From NCBI GenBank assembly GCA_965216915.1, contig CBDCGS010000005.1, positions 372,001 to 436,000 on the forward strand: a DNA stretch of 64,000 nt. Reading direction: 5' to 3'. The stretch comes from CBDCGS01 sp965216915. GTDB lineage: Bacteria; Pseudomonadota; Alphaproteobacteria; UBA828. Shown one piece after another: positions 9,213 through 18,614 of this stretch; within the stretch, counting starts at the first letter, position 1, and every line of letters begins with the position of its first letter. The position numbers were made by a program, and so were the translations under genes. The notes under the pieces were generated by a model. That model was given only the letters and a program-made list of their open reading frames with translations. It did no database searches and was not told where the DNA came from.

Positions 9213-10121
9213 CTAGCGCTTCGCCAGCATGCGTTCGAGATTGATCCGACGCATCGCAAGGAAGACGGCGCAGCCCGCCAGCACGATCAGCAAGACCGAG
9301 AGCGCCGAGCCGCGTGGCCAGTTCTGCCCGAATGTGAACGCCGACTCGATGTCTTGGGCGATGGTGACGATCACGCCCTTGCCGAGGAATTTTGCTTCGG
9401 AGAAAGCGCCGAGTGAAATCACAAAGCAGAGCAGCGAGCCGATCACGATGCCTGGCATAGCCAGCGGCAATTCGATATCCCGGAAGACCCGCCATCGCGA
9501 AGCGCCGAGGTCGTAGGCGGCCTCTCGCGCCCCCCTAGGCACGTTTGCCAATCCCAGCAGGATCGGAAACAGCATGAATGGTAGATAGATGTAGACGATG
9601 CCGAAAGCGACCGACGGCACATTGTTGACCAGGCTCCCGGTCTCCAGCCCGATCAAGGCGTTGAGACCACCGTCCAGAAGCCCGCCCTTGTCGAAGAACA
9701 GCACCCAGCCCTGCAGGCGGATGTTTTCGGCGACGAACAGCGGCGCGACGATCAACAGGGTCAGCAGGCTGGCGCGCCGCCGCGAGAGCCGCGTCAGCGC
9801 CAGCGCCAGCGGATAGCAGATCATCAGCAGGATCACGACGGTGACCAGCGAGAGAATCAACGACCAGCCGAACGAAACGTAGAAATTCTGTTCGACGATA
9901 TCGACATAGTTCTCAATCGACGGCGTACTTCCTAGCGTGAAACTGCCACGCGGCATGAAGCTGTAGACGAGCACCAGCACCATCGGACCGAGAAAGCCGA
10001 TAACCAGGAGGACCATGATCGGCAGGGCCGAGACCAAACCCGGCGACATCTTCCAGGACGACACCAAGCGGTTTCGTCGCGCGGCGCCATCGTGGGCGGC
10101 GCTGCGGGCGATTTCACTCAT
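9213..10121 (-). CDS. ABC importer permease, PotB/PotH type
   Basis: This is the first membrane subunit of the importer, 302 aa. It has a cytoplasmic N-terminal extension of about 30 residues, then six predicted helices starting PGLVSALPIMVLLVIGFLGPMVLVLVYSF. The coupling loop is REAAYDLGASRWRVFRDIELPLAMPGIVIG. Its ATG overlaps the stop of the ATPase gene by four bases (ATGA), a typical coupling arrangement. Together with the next gene it forms the heterodimeric channel. Confidence 0.93.
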   Translation of the reverse strand: MSEIARSAAHDGAARRNRLVSSWKMSPGLVSALPIMVLLVIGFLGPMVLVLVYSFMPRGSFTLGSTPSIENYVDIVEQNFYVSFGWSLILSLVTVVILLMICYPLALALTRLSRRRASLLTLLIVAPLFVAENIRLQGWVLFFDKGGLLDGGLNALIGLETGSLVNNVPSVAFGIVYIYLPFMLFPILLGLANVPRGAREAAYDLGASRWRVFRDIELPLAMPGIVIGSLLCFVISLGAFSEAKFLGKGVIVTIAQDIESAFTFGQNWPRGSALSVLLIVLAGCAVFLAMRRINLERMLAKR

Positions 10122-11191
10122 TCGGCGAACACCATCGAATCGACGGCCCGCCAGGTCAGCGTGACCCGATCGCCAGGCGCGCGGCTCACGGCGTCGGCGC
10201 CAAGCTCCTCGACCAGGAAGGTCATCTGGCCGCTTCTAACCTGGTACTGGATGCGCGAGCCGAGCAGGTATTCGTTGAACAGCTCGCCCACGATCCGGTT
10301 GTCCGGGGCGCTATCCGCGCCGTCGGCGATGGACATGTTCTCCGGGCGCACGATCAGCACGCCGCTCGCGAAGCCGGCCGGCATCTCGTCCGGCGGCGCG
10401 AAGCTTCCGCCCAACTCCGCGCTCGCCAGCCGTCCGTCATCGGCGAGGACGACGGGGATCGAGTTGACCTCGCCCATGAACTCGGTCACGAAGCGGTCTT
10501 CGGGCTTGGTGTAGATCATCGCGGGGCTGCCGATCTGGGCCAGTTTGCCGTCGCGCATGACGCCGATGCGATCGGACATCACCATCGCCTCTTCCAGCGA
10601 GTGGGTGATGTAGACGAAGGTCTTGCCGGTCTCGCGCTGGATGTCCTTGAGTTCCTTCTCCAGCGTCTTGCGCAGGCGGTAGTCGATGGCCGACAGGGGC
10701 TCATCGAAGAACAGGATCTCCGGCTCAAAGGCCAGCGCGCGGGCTAACGCGACCCGCTGCTGCTCGCCACCGGAGCACTGTTTGACCGGCTTGTCGTAGT
10801 AGCTTTGTGGCAGATGGGCGAGCTTCAGATATCGCGTCGCGATCTCTTTGCGCTGCTTCTTCGGGATGCCCTTGCATTTGGCCGAGTACTCGACGTTCTC
10901 GCCAACGCTCATATGCGGGAACAGCGCGAGAGACTGGAAAACCATGCAGGTCGGGCGCCGGTTGGCCGGCACGTCGTTGATGCGCTCGCCGCGCAGCAGG
11001 ATGTCGCCGCTGGTCGGCTTGTCCATGCCCACCAGCATGCGGATCAGAGTCGTTTTGCCGGAGCCGGACGGCCCGACAATGGTGAACAGTTCGCCCTCCT
11101 CGATGTCGAGGCTGACGCCATCGACGGCGTTGAGGCTGCCGAAACTCTTCCTCAGATTCTGAAGCTGAAGGATAGGCAACGCTGAAGCCAT
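10118..11191 (-). CDS. ABC importer ATP-binding subunit, PotA type
   Basis: The 357-aa ATPase energises the importer. Walker A is GPSGSGKTTLIRML (from residue 40), the signature is CSGGEQQRVALARAL, Walker B is EILFFDEPLSAID, and the switch His lies in VYITHSLEEAM. The last ~110 residues form a TOBE regulatory domain. The start was set at ATG 11191 rather than further upstream because GGGAG lies about 10 bases before it and the family aligns from this Met. It overlaps the next permease by four bases. Confidence 0.94.
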   Translation of the reverse strand: MASALPILQLQNLRKSFGSLNAVDGVSLDIEEGELFTIVGPSGSGKTTLIRMLVGMDKPTSGDILLRGERINDVPANRRPTCMVFQSLALFPHMSVGENVEYSAKCKGIPKKQRKEIATRYLKLAHLPQSYYDKPVKQCSGGEQQRVALARALAFEPEILFFDEPLSAIDYRLRKTLEKELKDIQRETGKTFVYITHSLEEAMVMSDRIGVMRDGKLAQIGSPAMIYTKPEDRFVTEFMGEVNSIPVVLADDGRLASAELGGSFAPPDEMPAGFASGVLIVRPENMSIADGADSAPDNRIVGELFNEYLLGSRIQYQVRSGQMTFLVEELGADAVSRAPGDRVTLTWRAVDSMVFAE

Positions 11192-11261
11192 CTTGAGATT
11201 GCTCCCAAAATTCGGGGCTCTGCGGCGCGGGCGATCGCTCGCCCGCGCCATTGTTCAGAGA

Positions 11262-12542
11262 TTAGGCCCCGCGGCTACGCTTTGCCTGGGTGTAGAGGTC
11301 GTGCATCGCGTCGTAGTCGGGGTTGATATCGAAATCGACGCAGCGATCCACCAACGAGCCCAGCCAGCCGCCGTCACCGCCCCATTGCAAGGCGTCTAGC
11401 TCATCCTCGGCGAACTGGCTCAGCACCTCGGGCGCGCCCATCTGGACCACCGGGTTCAGCGTGCCCGGCGCCTTAGCGGCAACCTTGTAGGCGGCCTCCG
11501 GCGTGTGGCAGTAGATCAGAAACGCCTCGGCCATCGGCGTCGGATCCGGGTTGGCGACCAGCGAGGTTATCTCGATCCAGATGATCCCGGCTTGACCGTT
11601 GGGCCGTTCGGCGGTCTTGGTCTCCTCCGGGCCCTCTTCCGGCACCACGTTGAGGATCTGGGTCTCGCCCTCGAGCCGAGCCGCCGAAACGGTGTAGACG
11701 CTACCCGGGAAGGTGCCGATGATCTCGCCGGTGATCATGTCGCGCGCCAGCGCCGCCTGATCATCAGAGACCTTCTTCGCATTCTTGAACAGCTTGAAGA
11801 TCGTCTCCTCGAATGCCGCCATCTCGGCGGCGGTGTGGCTGCGGAATGGTGTGAAGCCGGCGGCCATGCAGGTGTGCATGATCACCCAGTTCTCGTAGTC
11901 GAGAATGCCGTATTTGCCGGCCGCACCTTCGATCATCTCCATATAGCCACCGCTCTCGAGCGTCTTCGGATCGATCGAATCGGAGTTGATCGCCATCGCC
12001 GATGGGCCATAGCGCTGGATCATGCCGAGCAGATGCTCTCCGTTCGTATCGAGCGCCCAGTGATACGGCCACTCGAAGCCCGCGACGTTCATGTCGTAGA
12101 GCGGAGCGAATTTTTCCTTGTTCAACGGAAGGATCAGCCCTTCCGGATAGAGCTGCTTGCGCTGCCAGGCATTGTTCAGGTTGATCACGTCCCAGGTGCT
12201 GGTGCCACCGCCGCGCAGGTTGTTCACGGCCGCGGGATCCGAGATCAGCATCTGCGCGTTGACCGATGCACCGGTCTGGCGACTGAACGGGTCGAGCACC
12301 GGCTCCTCCGTGTAGCCTTCCCACGAATGCAGGTTCAGCTCGGTGCGGATACCGCTCATGTCGGCCAGTTCGGCCTTGGTCGCAGCCCAGAGCTCATCGG
12401 CATACGCAGCACCCGATGCCGCCCTCGCGCTGGAGCCTAGAAACGCAGGCGCGACTCCTGTCATCGCGGCAAGTGCAGCCGATTGTTTCAGAAACTGCCG
12501 GCGTGACGACGAGAAGCTCCGATATATGTTCTTGTGAACCAT
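11262..12542 (-). CDS. Tat-exported substrate-binding protein of the polyamine/opine-type importer
   Basis: The 426-aa protein begins MVHKNIYRSFSSSRRQFLKQ, a twin-arginine signal, with AxA cleavage near residue 42. The mature protein reads as a PotD/family-1 extracellular binding protein: LNLHSWEGYTEEPVLDPFSRQTG, and AGIIWIEITSLVANPDP near the hinge. It heads the operon: 70 bp separates it from the ATPase, then two permeases. A strong G-rich Shine-Dalgarno (GGGGGAT) precedes the ATG. The ligand could be a polyamine, an opine or a related amine; sequence alone does not decide. Confidence 0.92.
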   Translation of the reverse strand: MVHKNIYRSFSSSRRQFLKQSAALAAMTGVAPAFLGSSARAASGAAYADELWAATKAELADMSGIRTELNLHSWEGYTEEPVLDPFSRQTGASVNAQMLISDPAAVNNLRGGGTSTWDVINLNNAWQRKQLYPEGLILPLNKEKFAPLYDMNVAGFEWPYHWALDTNGEHLLGMIQRYGPSAMAINSDSIDPKTLESGGYMEMIEGAAGKYGILDYENWVIMHTCMAAGFTPFRSHTAAEMAAFEETIFKLFKNAKKVSDDQAALARDMITGEIIGTFPGSVYTVSAARLEGETQILNVVPEEGPEETKTAERPNGQAGIIWIEITSLVANPDPTPMAEAFLIYCHTPEAAYKVAAKAPGTLNPVVQMGAPEVLSQFAEDELDALQWGGDGGWLGSLVDRCVDFDINPDYDAMHDLYTQAKRSRGA

Positions 12543-13007
12543 GTCATCCCCCTATGTTCCCGACATGCCCATACGGCTTGCCTTGCACGAGATTACAACC
12601 ATCAAAGGCCACTCTCAAATCCCGGTTTCCGGTCCACGTGCCATGCGACACGGCGCGACCAAGCCGTCAATCTTGGAATCTCACATTCATACTTTGGCGA
12701 AGTCTGGCCTCTGACGAAGTCCGGCCGAGCCTCCCCGATCGGCAAACTTCGGATGATTTCAGACTGTTCGAGAAAGAGTGCCGCAGTCCGATTTGCCCGC
12801 GCTGAGTCGGCGTCAATATGTCGCCTATGGGAACAACACCGTTTTGGGCCGATCGCCCCACGGCCGGCTTTCCTTGCAGTTCCACATCCGTCGTGAAATA
12901 CGCTCCAGTTCCGGCTGCTCCTTCGCCAATCTGCTCGCGGTTGGATAGGCGTCTTGTGCACTAGGAAATCCTTGGTCTTATGGGAACCACGCGATTGGGA
13001 GGGAAGC
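12543..13007. other. 465-bp divergent intergenic region
   Basis: This lies between the importer operon (leftward) and the crotonase gene (rightward) and so should hold promoters for both. Short frames cross it on both strands but lack ribosome-binding sites, domains or codon bias like the neighbours. Base composition is less GC-biased than surrounding genes. No convincing operator, RNA or mobile element was seen. Confidence 0.6.
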
Positions 13008-13868
13008 ATGGATTACCAGACTATCGTCTACGAGAAGCGCGCGCCGGTGGCGACGGTCACGCTAAATCGGCCCGACAAGCTGAACGCCCTGTCGGACGAT
13101 CTGCAACGCGAGGTCCGACATGCGCTTGAGGATGCCGGCTGGGTTGACGAGGCAATCCGCGTCATCGTGCTGAAAGCGGCCGGTCGCGCGTTCAGCGCCG
13201 GTTTCGACATCACCACCGGGGACAAGATGGACGCGGTCGAGCGCCGCGCCCAGTTCCTCAAAGGCAAGACGTTCAGCGCCTCCGCCTGGTGGGACGTGTT
13301 CTGGAACAACCCGAAGCCGATCATCGCCCAGATCCAGGGCTTCTGCATCGCCGGCGGGCTGGCCACCGCGACCTTCTGCGACCTGCGCATTTGCTCCGAG
13401 GACGCCAAGTTCGGCGCGCCGGAGATTCGGACTGGCGGCCCCTACATCCCGGCGGTTTGGCCGTGGGTGATCGGCATGACCAAGGCGCGCGAACTGCTCT
13501 ATACCGGCAACCTGATCGACGCGGCCGAGGCGAAGCGGCTCGACCTGGTGAACCAGGTGGTGCCGGGCGACGAACTGGACGATGCGGTGGAACGCCAAGC
13601 GCAGACCATCGCCAAGCTGCCCGCCGCGACCGTCGAATACAACAAGAAGCTGATCAACATGTCCTACGAGCTGATGGGCGTGCGGCAGGTGATCGAACGC
13701 TCGATGGAACTGGAGGCGATCGTGCTCGCGAGCGCAGAATCCTCGCCCGAGGTCGCCGAATTCGACCGCATCCGCGCGCAAGACGGCCTGAAGGCGGCGC
13801 TGAGCTGGAACGCCGCCCGCTTCGCCGACGAGGACGCCTGGTTCAAGACGTCGCGAGAGCGCGGCTAG
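13008..13868 (+). CDS. Enoyl-CoA hydratase/isomerase family protein (crotonase fold)
   Basis: The 286-aa protein has the crotonase start VATVTLNRPDKLNALSDDL. Both oxyanion-hole segments are present: AFSAGFDI for the first backbone NH and IQGFCIAGGLATATFCDLRI for the second. The second acid position is kept (AKFGAPEIRTG), but the usual first catalytic Glu in GGGCEL is Ala here (AGGLAT). A plain hydratase reaction is therefore doubtful, and an isomerase, hydrolase or decarboxylase-like role is possible. GGGAGGGAAGC before ATG 13008 fixes the start. The C-terminal third (SYELMGVRQVIERSMELEAIV) is longer than in minimal family members. It stands alone. Confidence 0.9.
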   Translation: MDYQTIVYEKRAPVATVTLNRPDKLNALSDDLQREVRHALEDAGWVDEAIRVIVLKAAGRAFSAGFDITTGDKMDAVERRAQFLKGKTFSASAWWDVFWNNPKPIIAQIQGFCIAGGLATATFCDLRICSEDAKFGAPEIRTGGPYIPAVWPWVIGMTKARELLYTGNLIDAAEAKRLDLVNQVVPGDELDDAVERQAQTIAKLPAATVEYNKKLINMSYELMGVRQVIERSMELEAIVLASAESSPEVAEFDRIRAQDGLKAALSWNAARFADEDAWFKTSRERG

Positions 13869-14001
13869 ATACGGTCACGGTGTTGCGGCGGATGCCGTGA
13901 TCGGGTCGGCCTGGGACACGAGCTTGATGAGAGAGCGTTAGCCAGCAAGGTCGTGCCCTCTAGAATACGAGGATCGGCTCATCAGGGTGACGTGACGAGC
14001 C

Positions 14002-15005
14002 ATGACGGCGTGGTCTGAGCGAACTGGGTTGCCTGCTCTAGAAGCCAATCTTGCCGAGATGTTCGAGAACTTAGGCATGGCGGGGATGGCAACGGGCATT
14101 CTGCATGGCCGTGAGCTTTTGTGGTTCAGGAGTTACGGTCTTGCTGATTTGAAGGAAAAAACGCCGGTCACGCGCGACACGCCTTTTCATCTAGCCTCCC
14201 TGACGAAGACATTCGCGTCCACGTTGCTCCTACAACTGGTCGAACAGAACAAACTCGATCTCGATACACCCGCCTCGACGTTCGGCATCGATTTGGAAAG
14301 CCGCGGCACTATCACCGTGCGTCACCTATTGTCTCACACGTCGGAAGGCAAACCGGGTTCGCGCTACCACTACGATGGATCCCGCTTCGGCCAACTCGAC
14401 CGGGTCTTCGAGGAAATCACCGGCGACGGCTTCATGGCCAACCTCGATAAGATCATCCTCCGCCCACTTGATTTGAAGAACACTGGGCGAATGGCGGACG
14501 TCCTCACCACCAAGCTGGCATCACCGTATGAAAAAGATGGCGAGGGCAACTTAGTTTCTGGTGCGTATCCCACGTATTTTGGAAGTTCTGCCGGATTGAT
14601 CTCTTCCACCTCCGATTACGCCAGGTACATCGTGGCCCTACAGGAAAACCGCTTCCTTCGCCCCGAAACACAAGCTATCGCCTTCACGCCGACCAAGTCC
14701 TTCAAGGGCCGTGTCCTTCCCTATGGTCTGGGATGGTTTGTCGAGACCATCGAGGGCACCACGCTGATCTGGCACTACGGATATTGGGATTCGGTATCAA
14801 CCCTGGTGCTGATGGTTCCCGAGCAGGACTTGACCTTCCTGGCTTTGCCAACAGCGATGCTCTCAGCCGCGGCTTCGGTCTCGACCGCGGCCGCATTGTC
14901 AGGTCTCCCCCAGGTTTGATCTTTCTGGAGAACGTCGTCTTCGAAGGACGACGTTATCGAAAACACGACGGCTTCATTCATGCCATTCGAAAGATCTTCA
15001 ACTGA
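14002..15005 (+). pseudogene. Beta-lactamase-fold serine hydrolase with a C-terminal frameshift
   Basis: The frame from 14002 encodes a class C beta-lactamase/D-Ala-D-Ala-peptidase-like hydrolase. The nucleophile motif is SLTK (FHLASLTKTFAS), the second motif resembles Y-x-G (HYDGSRFG), and HYGYWDS is at the position of the third motif. After FLAL (about 14,841) the frame degenerates to LPTAMLSAAASV and stops at 14919. The -1 frame continues sensibly with FANSDALSRGFGLDRG...IVRSPPGLIFLENVVF to a stop at 15005. This matches what this family normally has after a LTFIALAN-like strand. One extra T in the TTT run at 14,844-14,846 would restore a 334-aa protein. No strong Shine-Dalgarno or signal peptide is visible. 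It is either a true mutation or a homopolymer sequencing error. Confidence 0.8.
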
Positions 15006-15186
15006 TCGGGTTCGCAGGTTTATCGCCGATGGGTTCTGGGTCCGCTTTGGCTCACAGACCGGCTTCCCGAGAGCGGGTTCGAACGACCGCAGCGCGCAAC
15101 TGCGCCAGAGTCATGCGCTGGCAGGCTGACCCCGCGGTGCCTGTCCGGTCATCCGGTGGTGTGGAAACAGGCGAAGGCGCTCCCCC

Positions 15187-16641
15187 CTACAACCCCATCG
15201 CCTCCACTAGCGGCGGCCAGCGGTCCGCCCAGGGGCGGGCTTGCTCGAACGCTGCGGCGGCGCGGAGCACGAGGGGGTCGTCGAGGTGGCGGCCGATGAT
15301 TTGCAGGCCGACGGGAAGGCCATCGTCGGTCCAGCCGGCCGGCACCGAGGCCGCGGGCTGGCCCGTCATGTTGAGCGGGAAGGTGAAGGCGAGCCACTGG
15401 AAGGGCGGCACGAGACGGCCCTCGATCTTCTCCGGCCCCTGGGTGTGCACCGCAAACGGCGGGCAAGCGAGCGTCGGGGTGAGCAGCAGGTCGTAGTTGC
15501 GCATGAAGCGCCACATCTTGTTGTTCACGGCCTTGCGCGTCATCACCGCGTTGGTGAAATCCTCCGCGGTCCAGGGCCGGGTGATGAAATCGACGAGGTG
15601 CGGCGTCATCTGATCGCCATGCTCGTCCACCATCTTGCGCATGCCGACGAGGTCGGTCTCGAGCGCGACCAGGCCCCAGAAGGCGCCGTAGGGATCGTCC
15701 CAGCCGGGATGCGCCGCCTCCACCGTGCAGCCGAGGTCGCTCTCGAACACCTGGGCCGCCGCGCCGACGATCGCGCGCACTTCAGGGTCGACCGCGGCAT
15801 AGCCCCAGTCCGCGCTGTAGGCGACCCTGAGGCCGCGGAGATCGCCCTCGAGGCAGCCCATCCAGTCGAAATCGGGCGTGGGCAGGGTGTGCTGGTCGCG
15901 GTCGTCGGGGCCGGCCATCACCGAGAGCATGAGGGCAGCATCGGCGACGGTGCGCGAGAGCGGGCCGATATGCTCGAGCGCCTCCCAGCTCGAGACGCCG
16001 GGATAGCGCTCGTCGCGCGTGCCGGGCCAAAGAGGCACGCGGCCGAACGAGGCCTTGACGCCGCAAAGGCCCGAGAACGACGCCGGGATGCGCACCGAGC
16101 CGCCGCCGTCGCTGCCGACCGCGATCGGGCCCATGCCGCTCGCCACCGCCGCGCCTGAGCCGGCGCTCGAGCCGCCGGGGTTGAGCGCGGTGTTCCACGG
16201 GTTGCGTGTGGTCTCGAACACGGCGTTGTGCGCGGCGCCGGAATAGCCGAACTCCGGCACGTTGGTCTTACCCAGCACGACGGCGCCCGCGGCGCGCAAC
16301 CGCTCTACCACCACGTCGTCGTCCTCGGCGACGAAATCACGGTAGGCGACGGAGCCCGAGACGGTCGGGAGATCCTTGGTGCAGACGAGATCCTTGATGC
16401 CGACGGGGACGCCCGCGAGCGGCCCCGGGTCCTCGCCCGCGGCGATCTTGGCGTCGACCGCCTGGGCGGCGGCGCGCGCGACCTCGGGCCCCGGCGTGCA
16501 GAAGGCGTGCAGCACGGGCTCGAGCCGATCCATGCGCTGGAGGATTGCCTCGGTCACCTCGCCAGCGGAGAGTTCCTTCCCCCGCACCTTGGCCGCGATC
16601 GTGACCGCATCCATCCGCCCAATCGTCTTGGCATCGCTCAT
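15187..16641 (-). CDS. Amidase (amidase signature family)
   Basis: The 484-aa enzyme hydrolyses an amide bond (or performs a related transfer). It shows the Ser-cisSer-Lys triad: Lys83 in VGIKDL, the cis-Ser in NPGGSSAGSGAAVASG (158/159), and the nucleophile Ser182 in GSDGGGSVRIPAS. Length and order match aryl-acylamidase/GatA-like stand-alone amidases. GatB and GatC do not flank it, so a role in tRNA amidation is unlikely. There is no signal peptide. It is monocistronic on the minus strand, bounded by unrelated genes; the substrate is unknown. Confidence 0.93.
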   Translation of the reverse strand: MSDAKTIGRMDAVTIAAKVRGKELSAGEVTEAILQRMDRLEPVLHAFCTPGPEVARAAAQAVDAKIAAGEDPGPLAGVPVGIKDLVCTKDLPTVSGSVAYRDFVAEDDDVVVERLRAAGAVVLGKTNVPEFGYSGAAHNAVFETTRNPWNTALNPGGSSAGSGAAVASGMGPIAVGSDGGGSVRIPASFSGLCGVKASFGRVPLWPGTRDERYPGVSSWEALEHIGPLSRTVADAALMLSVMAGPDDRDQHTLPTPDFDWMGCLEGDLRGLRVAYSADWGYAAVDPEVRAIVGAAAQVFESDLGCTVEAAHPGWDDPYGAFWGLVALETDLVGMRKMVDEHGDQMTPHLVDFITRPWTAEDFTNAVMTRKAVNNKMWRFMRNYDLLLTPTLACPPFAVHTQGPEKIEGRLVPPFQWLAFTFPLNMTGQPAASVPAGWTDDGLPVGLQIIGRHLDDPLVLRAAAAFEQARPWADRWPPLVEAMGL

Positions 16642-16781
16642 CGCCCGTCTCCCCCGCTCTGTGTTGCACCGGCGAGGGTACTGTCACACCGCCGCGCCGC
16701 GCGTGCAATCGGCCCGGCGGGAAAGCCGTGTCGCGGATGAGGGTATTGGAAGGGTGGTGCCGGAGAGGGCGGGGAGCGCGT

Positions 16782-17564
16782 CTAGGACTCGCTCTCCCAC
16801 TCCCAGCTATCGAGAATCGTGCGGCCGCGCTTCACGAAGAGCTGCTCGAGCGCGGTGTCCGGGGTGAACGCGACCGCCGTGCGCAGCTGGGCGCGTGCGA
16901 AGGAGCCGTGCTCGTCATCGTCGAGCTTGAGGATGGCCTCGGCGTAGCTCACCCGCACCATCGCGCTCTCCGGCGCGATGGCAAGCGCGCGGTCGAAATG
17001 CGTGAGCGCATCGTCCTCGTCGGCGCCATAGATCATCGCGCCGAAGAAGCCGGCGGCATCGAGGATGCCGGCGTGCCAGTTGGCGAGCAGAATGTGGCCG
17101 AACGGATCGGCGGGCGCGAGCGCGAGCCCCGCATCGATCGAATCGCGCATGCGCTCGGCATAGCCCTCGCCGAGCGCCTCCATCACGCCGATGGTGTCAC
17201 CATGGAGACCGACCGCCTGTGCCAGCTGAAAATGGGCTTGCGGATCGCGCGGGTCGAGCGCCACAGCGCGCTCGCCGAGCCCGATCGCGCGCGCATAGAG
17301 CGCCTCGCGCTCTTCCTCGGACGCGAGGTGATAGCCGTAGGTGCCGAGCGCGCGGGCGGCGAGCGCCAGCGCGGGCGCGGTGCCGATGCGCTCGCCCTCG
17401 TCCGCGACCGCCAGGAACTCACCCGCATCGAAGAGCGCGCGCAGCGCGGCCATGGCGTCGTCCTCGGCGCGCGGCGCGCCGGTGGCACCGGCTGCGATGA
17501 GCAGGCACGCAGAGAGCATGAGCGCACCGCGGCGCAGGGGGTCGATCAGGCGGAGAGCGGTCAT
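16782..17564 (-). CDS. Exported TPR-containing protein of unknown function
   Basis: The 260-aa product starts with a hydrophobic signal peptide (ALMLSACLLIAAGATGAPRAED). Helical repeats follow: ALAARALGTYGYHLASEEEREALYARAIGLGERAVALDPRDPQAHFQLAQAVGL and DALTHFDRALAIAPESAMVRVSYAEAILKL are good tetratricopeptide units. The short AGLALAPADPFGHILLANWHAGIL is a third. TPR modules mediate protein contacts; here they would act in the periplasm. It is close to, but probably not co-transcribed with, the CinA-like gene 123 bp upstream. No specific role can be assigned. Confidence 0.8.
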   Translation of the reverse strand: MTALRLIDPLRRGALMLSACLLIAAGATGAPRAEDDAMAALRALFDAGEFLAVADEGERIGTAPALALAARALGTYGYHLASEEEREALYARAIGLGERAVALDPRDPQAHFQLAQAVGLHGDTIGVMEALGEGYAERMRDSIDAGLALAPADPFGHILLANWHAGILDAAGFFGAMIYGADEDDALTHFDRALAIAPESAMVRVSYAEAILKLDDDEHGSFARAQLRTAVAFTPDTALEQLFVKRGRTILDSWEWESES

Positions 17565-17687
17565 CAGGGTCTCCCGGGCGGAGGCCGCGACGGGGCGGCC
17601 TCAAGCGAACACATGGGGCAGCCGCCGGCCAAATCCAATAAAGCGGCAAACGGTTACGGTTTGGTGTCGACTGGGGAGCGCCAGCCC

Positions 17688-18449
17688 CTACCCGATCTCC
17701 GGCTCGCCGCCGAGCTCGCGGAGGATGGTGCAGAGCGCCTCGGCGGCTCGGTCGAGCTCGGCCCGGTCGGTGCCGCGCAGCACCAGCGTCGTGCCGAATT
17801 CGCCATCGCGCACGAAGGGGTAGCTGCCGATCTCGAGCGCGGGATGCGCCTCCTGCAGCGCGCCGAGGCGGCGGGCGACATCGCCCTCGCCGAGCAGCAC
17901 GGCGATCTCGCGCGAGAGCACCTTGGCACCGCCTTCGAGGGTCGGCGCCACCGCCTCGAACATCGCGCGCATCACGGCCGGAATGCCGGCGAGCACATAG
18001 ACGTTCTCCACGCGAAAGCCCGGCGCGCGGCTCACCCGGTTCTCGATCAGCTCGGCGCCCTCGGGCGTAAAGGCCATGCGCAGTCGCGCCTCGTTGAGCG
18101 CGCGCCCGGAGCCGTCGTAGTAGTCCTCCAGGATGCGGCGCGCCTCGGGATTGAGGGAATAGCGCCGGCCGACCGCCTTGGAGACCGCCTCGCAGGTGAT
18201 GTCATCGTGGGTCGGGCCGATGCCGCCCGTCGTGAAGACATAGGCATGGACGGCGCGCAGCGTGTTCACCGCCTCGATGATCGCCGCCTCCTCGTCGCGC
18301 ACCATGCGCACCTCGGCGAGCTGAATGCCGAGCGCGGTGAGCTGGCGTGCGATGTAGGCGACGTTGGCGTCCTTCGTGCGGCCCGAGAGGATTTCGTTGC
18401 CGATCACGACGATCGCCGCGCTGACCGTCTTCTCCGCCGTCTCTGCCAT
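17688..18449 (-). CDS. CinA-like molybdopterin-binding-domain protein
   Basis: The 253-aa protein carries a MoCF/MogA-like domain: AAIVVIGNEILSGRTKDANVAYIARQL, then VFTTGGIGPTHDDITCEAVSKAVG, the hallmark TTGGxGPTxDD loop. It corresponds to the N-terminal domain of CinA, which in other bacteria is a nucleotide pyrophosphatase-like domain, followed by a CinA-middle-like region. The C-terminal NMN-deamidase domain of full-length CinA is absent. The start at ATG 18449 follows an AGGAGG box. Two molybdenum hydroxylases flank this window, but a link to molybdenum cofactor handling is only an inference. Confidence 0.9.
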   Translation of the reverse strand: MAETAEKTVSAAIVVIGNEILSGRTKDANVAYIARQLTALGIQLAEVRMVRDEEAAIIEAVNTLRAVHAYVFTTGGIGPTHDDITCEAVSKAVGRRYSLNPEARRILEDYYDGSGRALNEARLRMAFTPEGAELIENRVSRAPGFRVENVYVLAGIPAVMRAMFEAVAPTLEGGAKVLSREIAVLLGEGDVARRLGALQEAHPALEIGSYPFVRDGEFGTTLVLRGTDRAELDRAAEALCTILRELGGEPEIG

Positions 18450-18614
18450 GCGCCCTCCTGCCCGCGCCGCGCCGGGCGCCACGCGATGCAGCATAGGCGG
18501 CGTGTCGCGCGCTAACCACTCCTTCACGCCCGTTCGATAAGATTTGCTCGAAATTTTGGCACGTAGCCGCCGAGCTGGTTTGCGAGCACCGCTCGGTCCC
18601 TCAGGAGGAGGACG

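Noticed and set aside
12602..13009. 135-codon minus-strand frame in the gap before the crotonase
   Set aside because: Atypical residue composition, no ribosome-binding site or motif. It might be a fragment of a dispersed intergenic element, but nothing confirms it.
16728..18515. Plus-strand open frame of 595 codons opposite the TPR and CinA-like genes
   Set aside because: Shadow of GC-rich coding sequence; no ribosome-binding site or recognisable domain.
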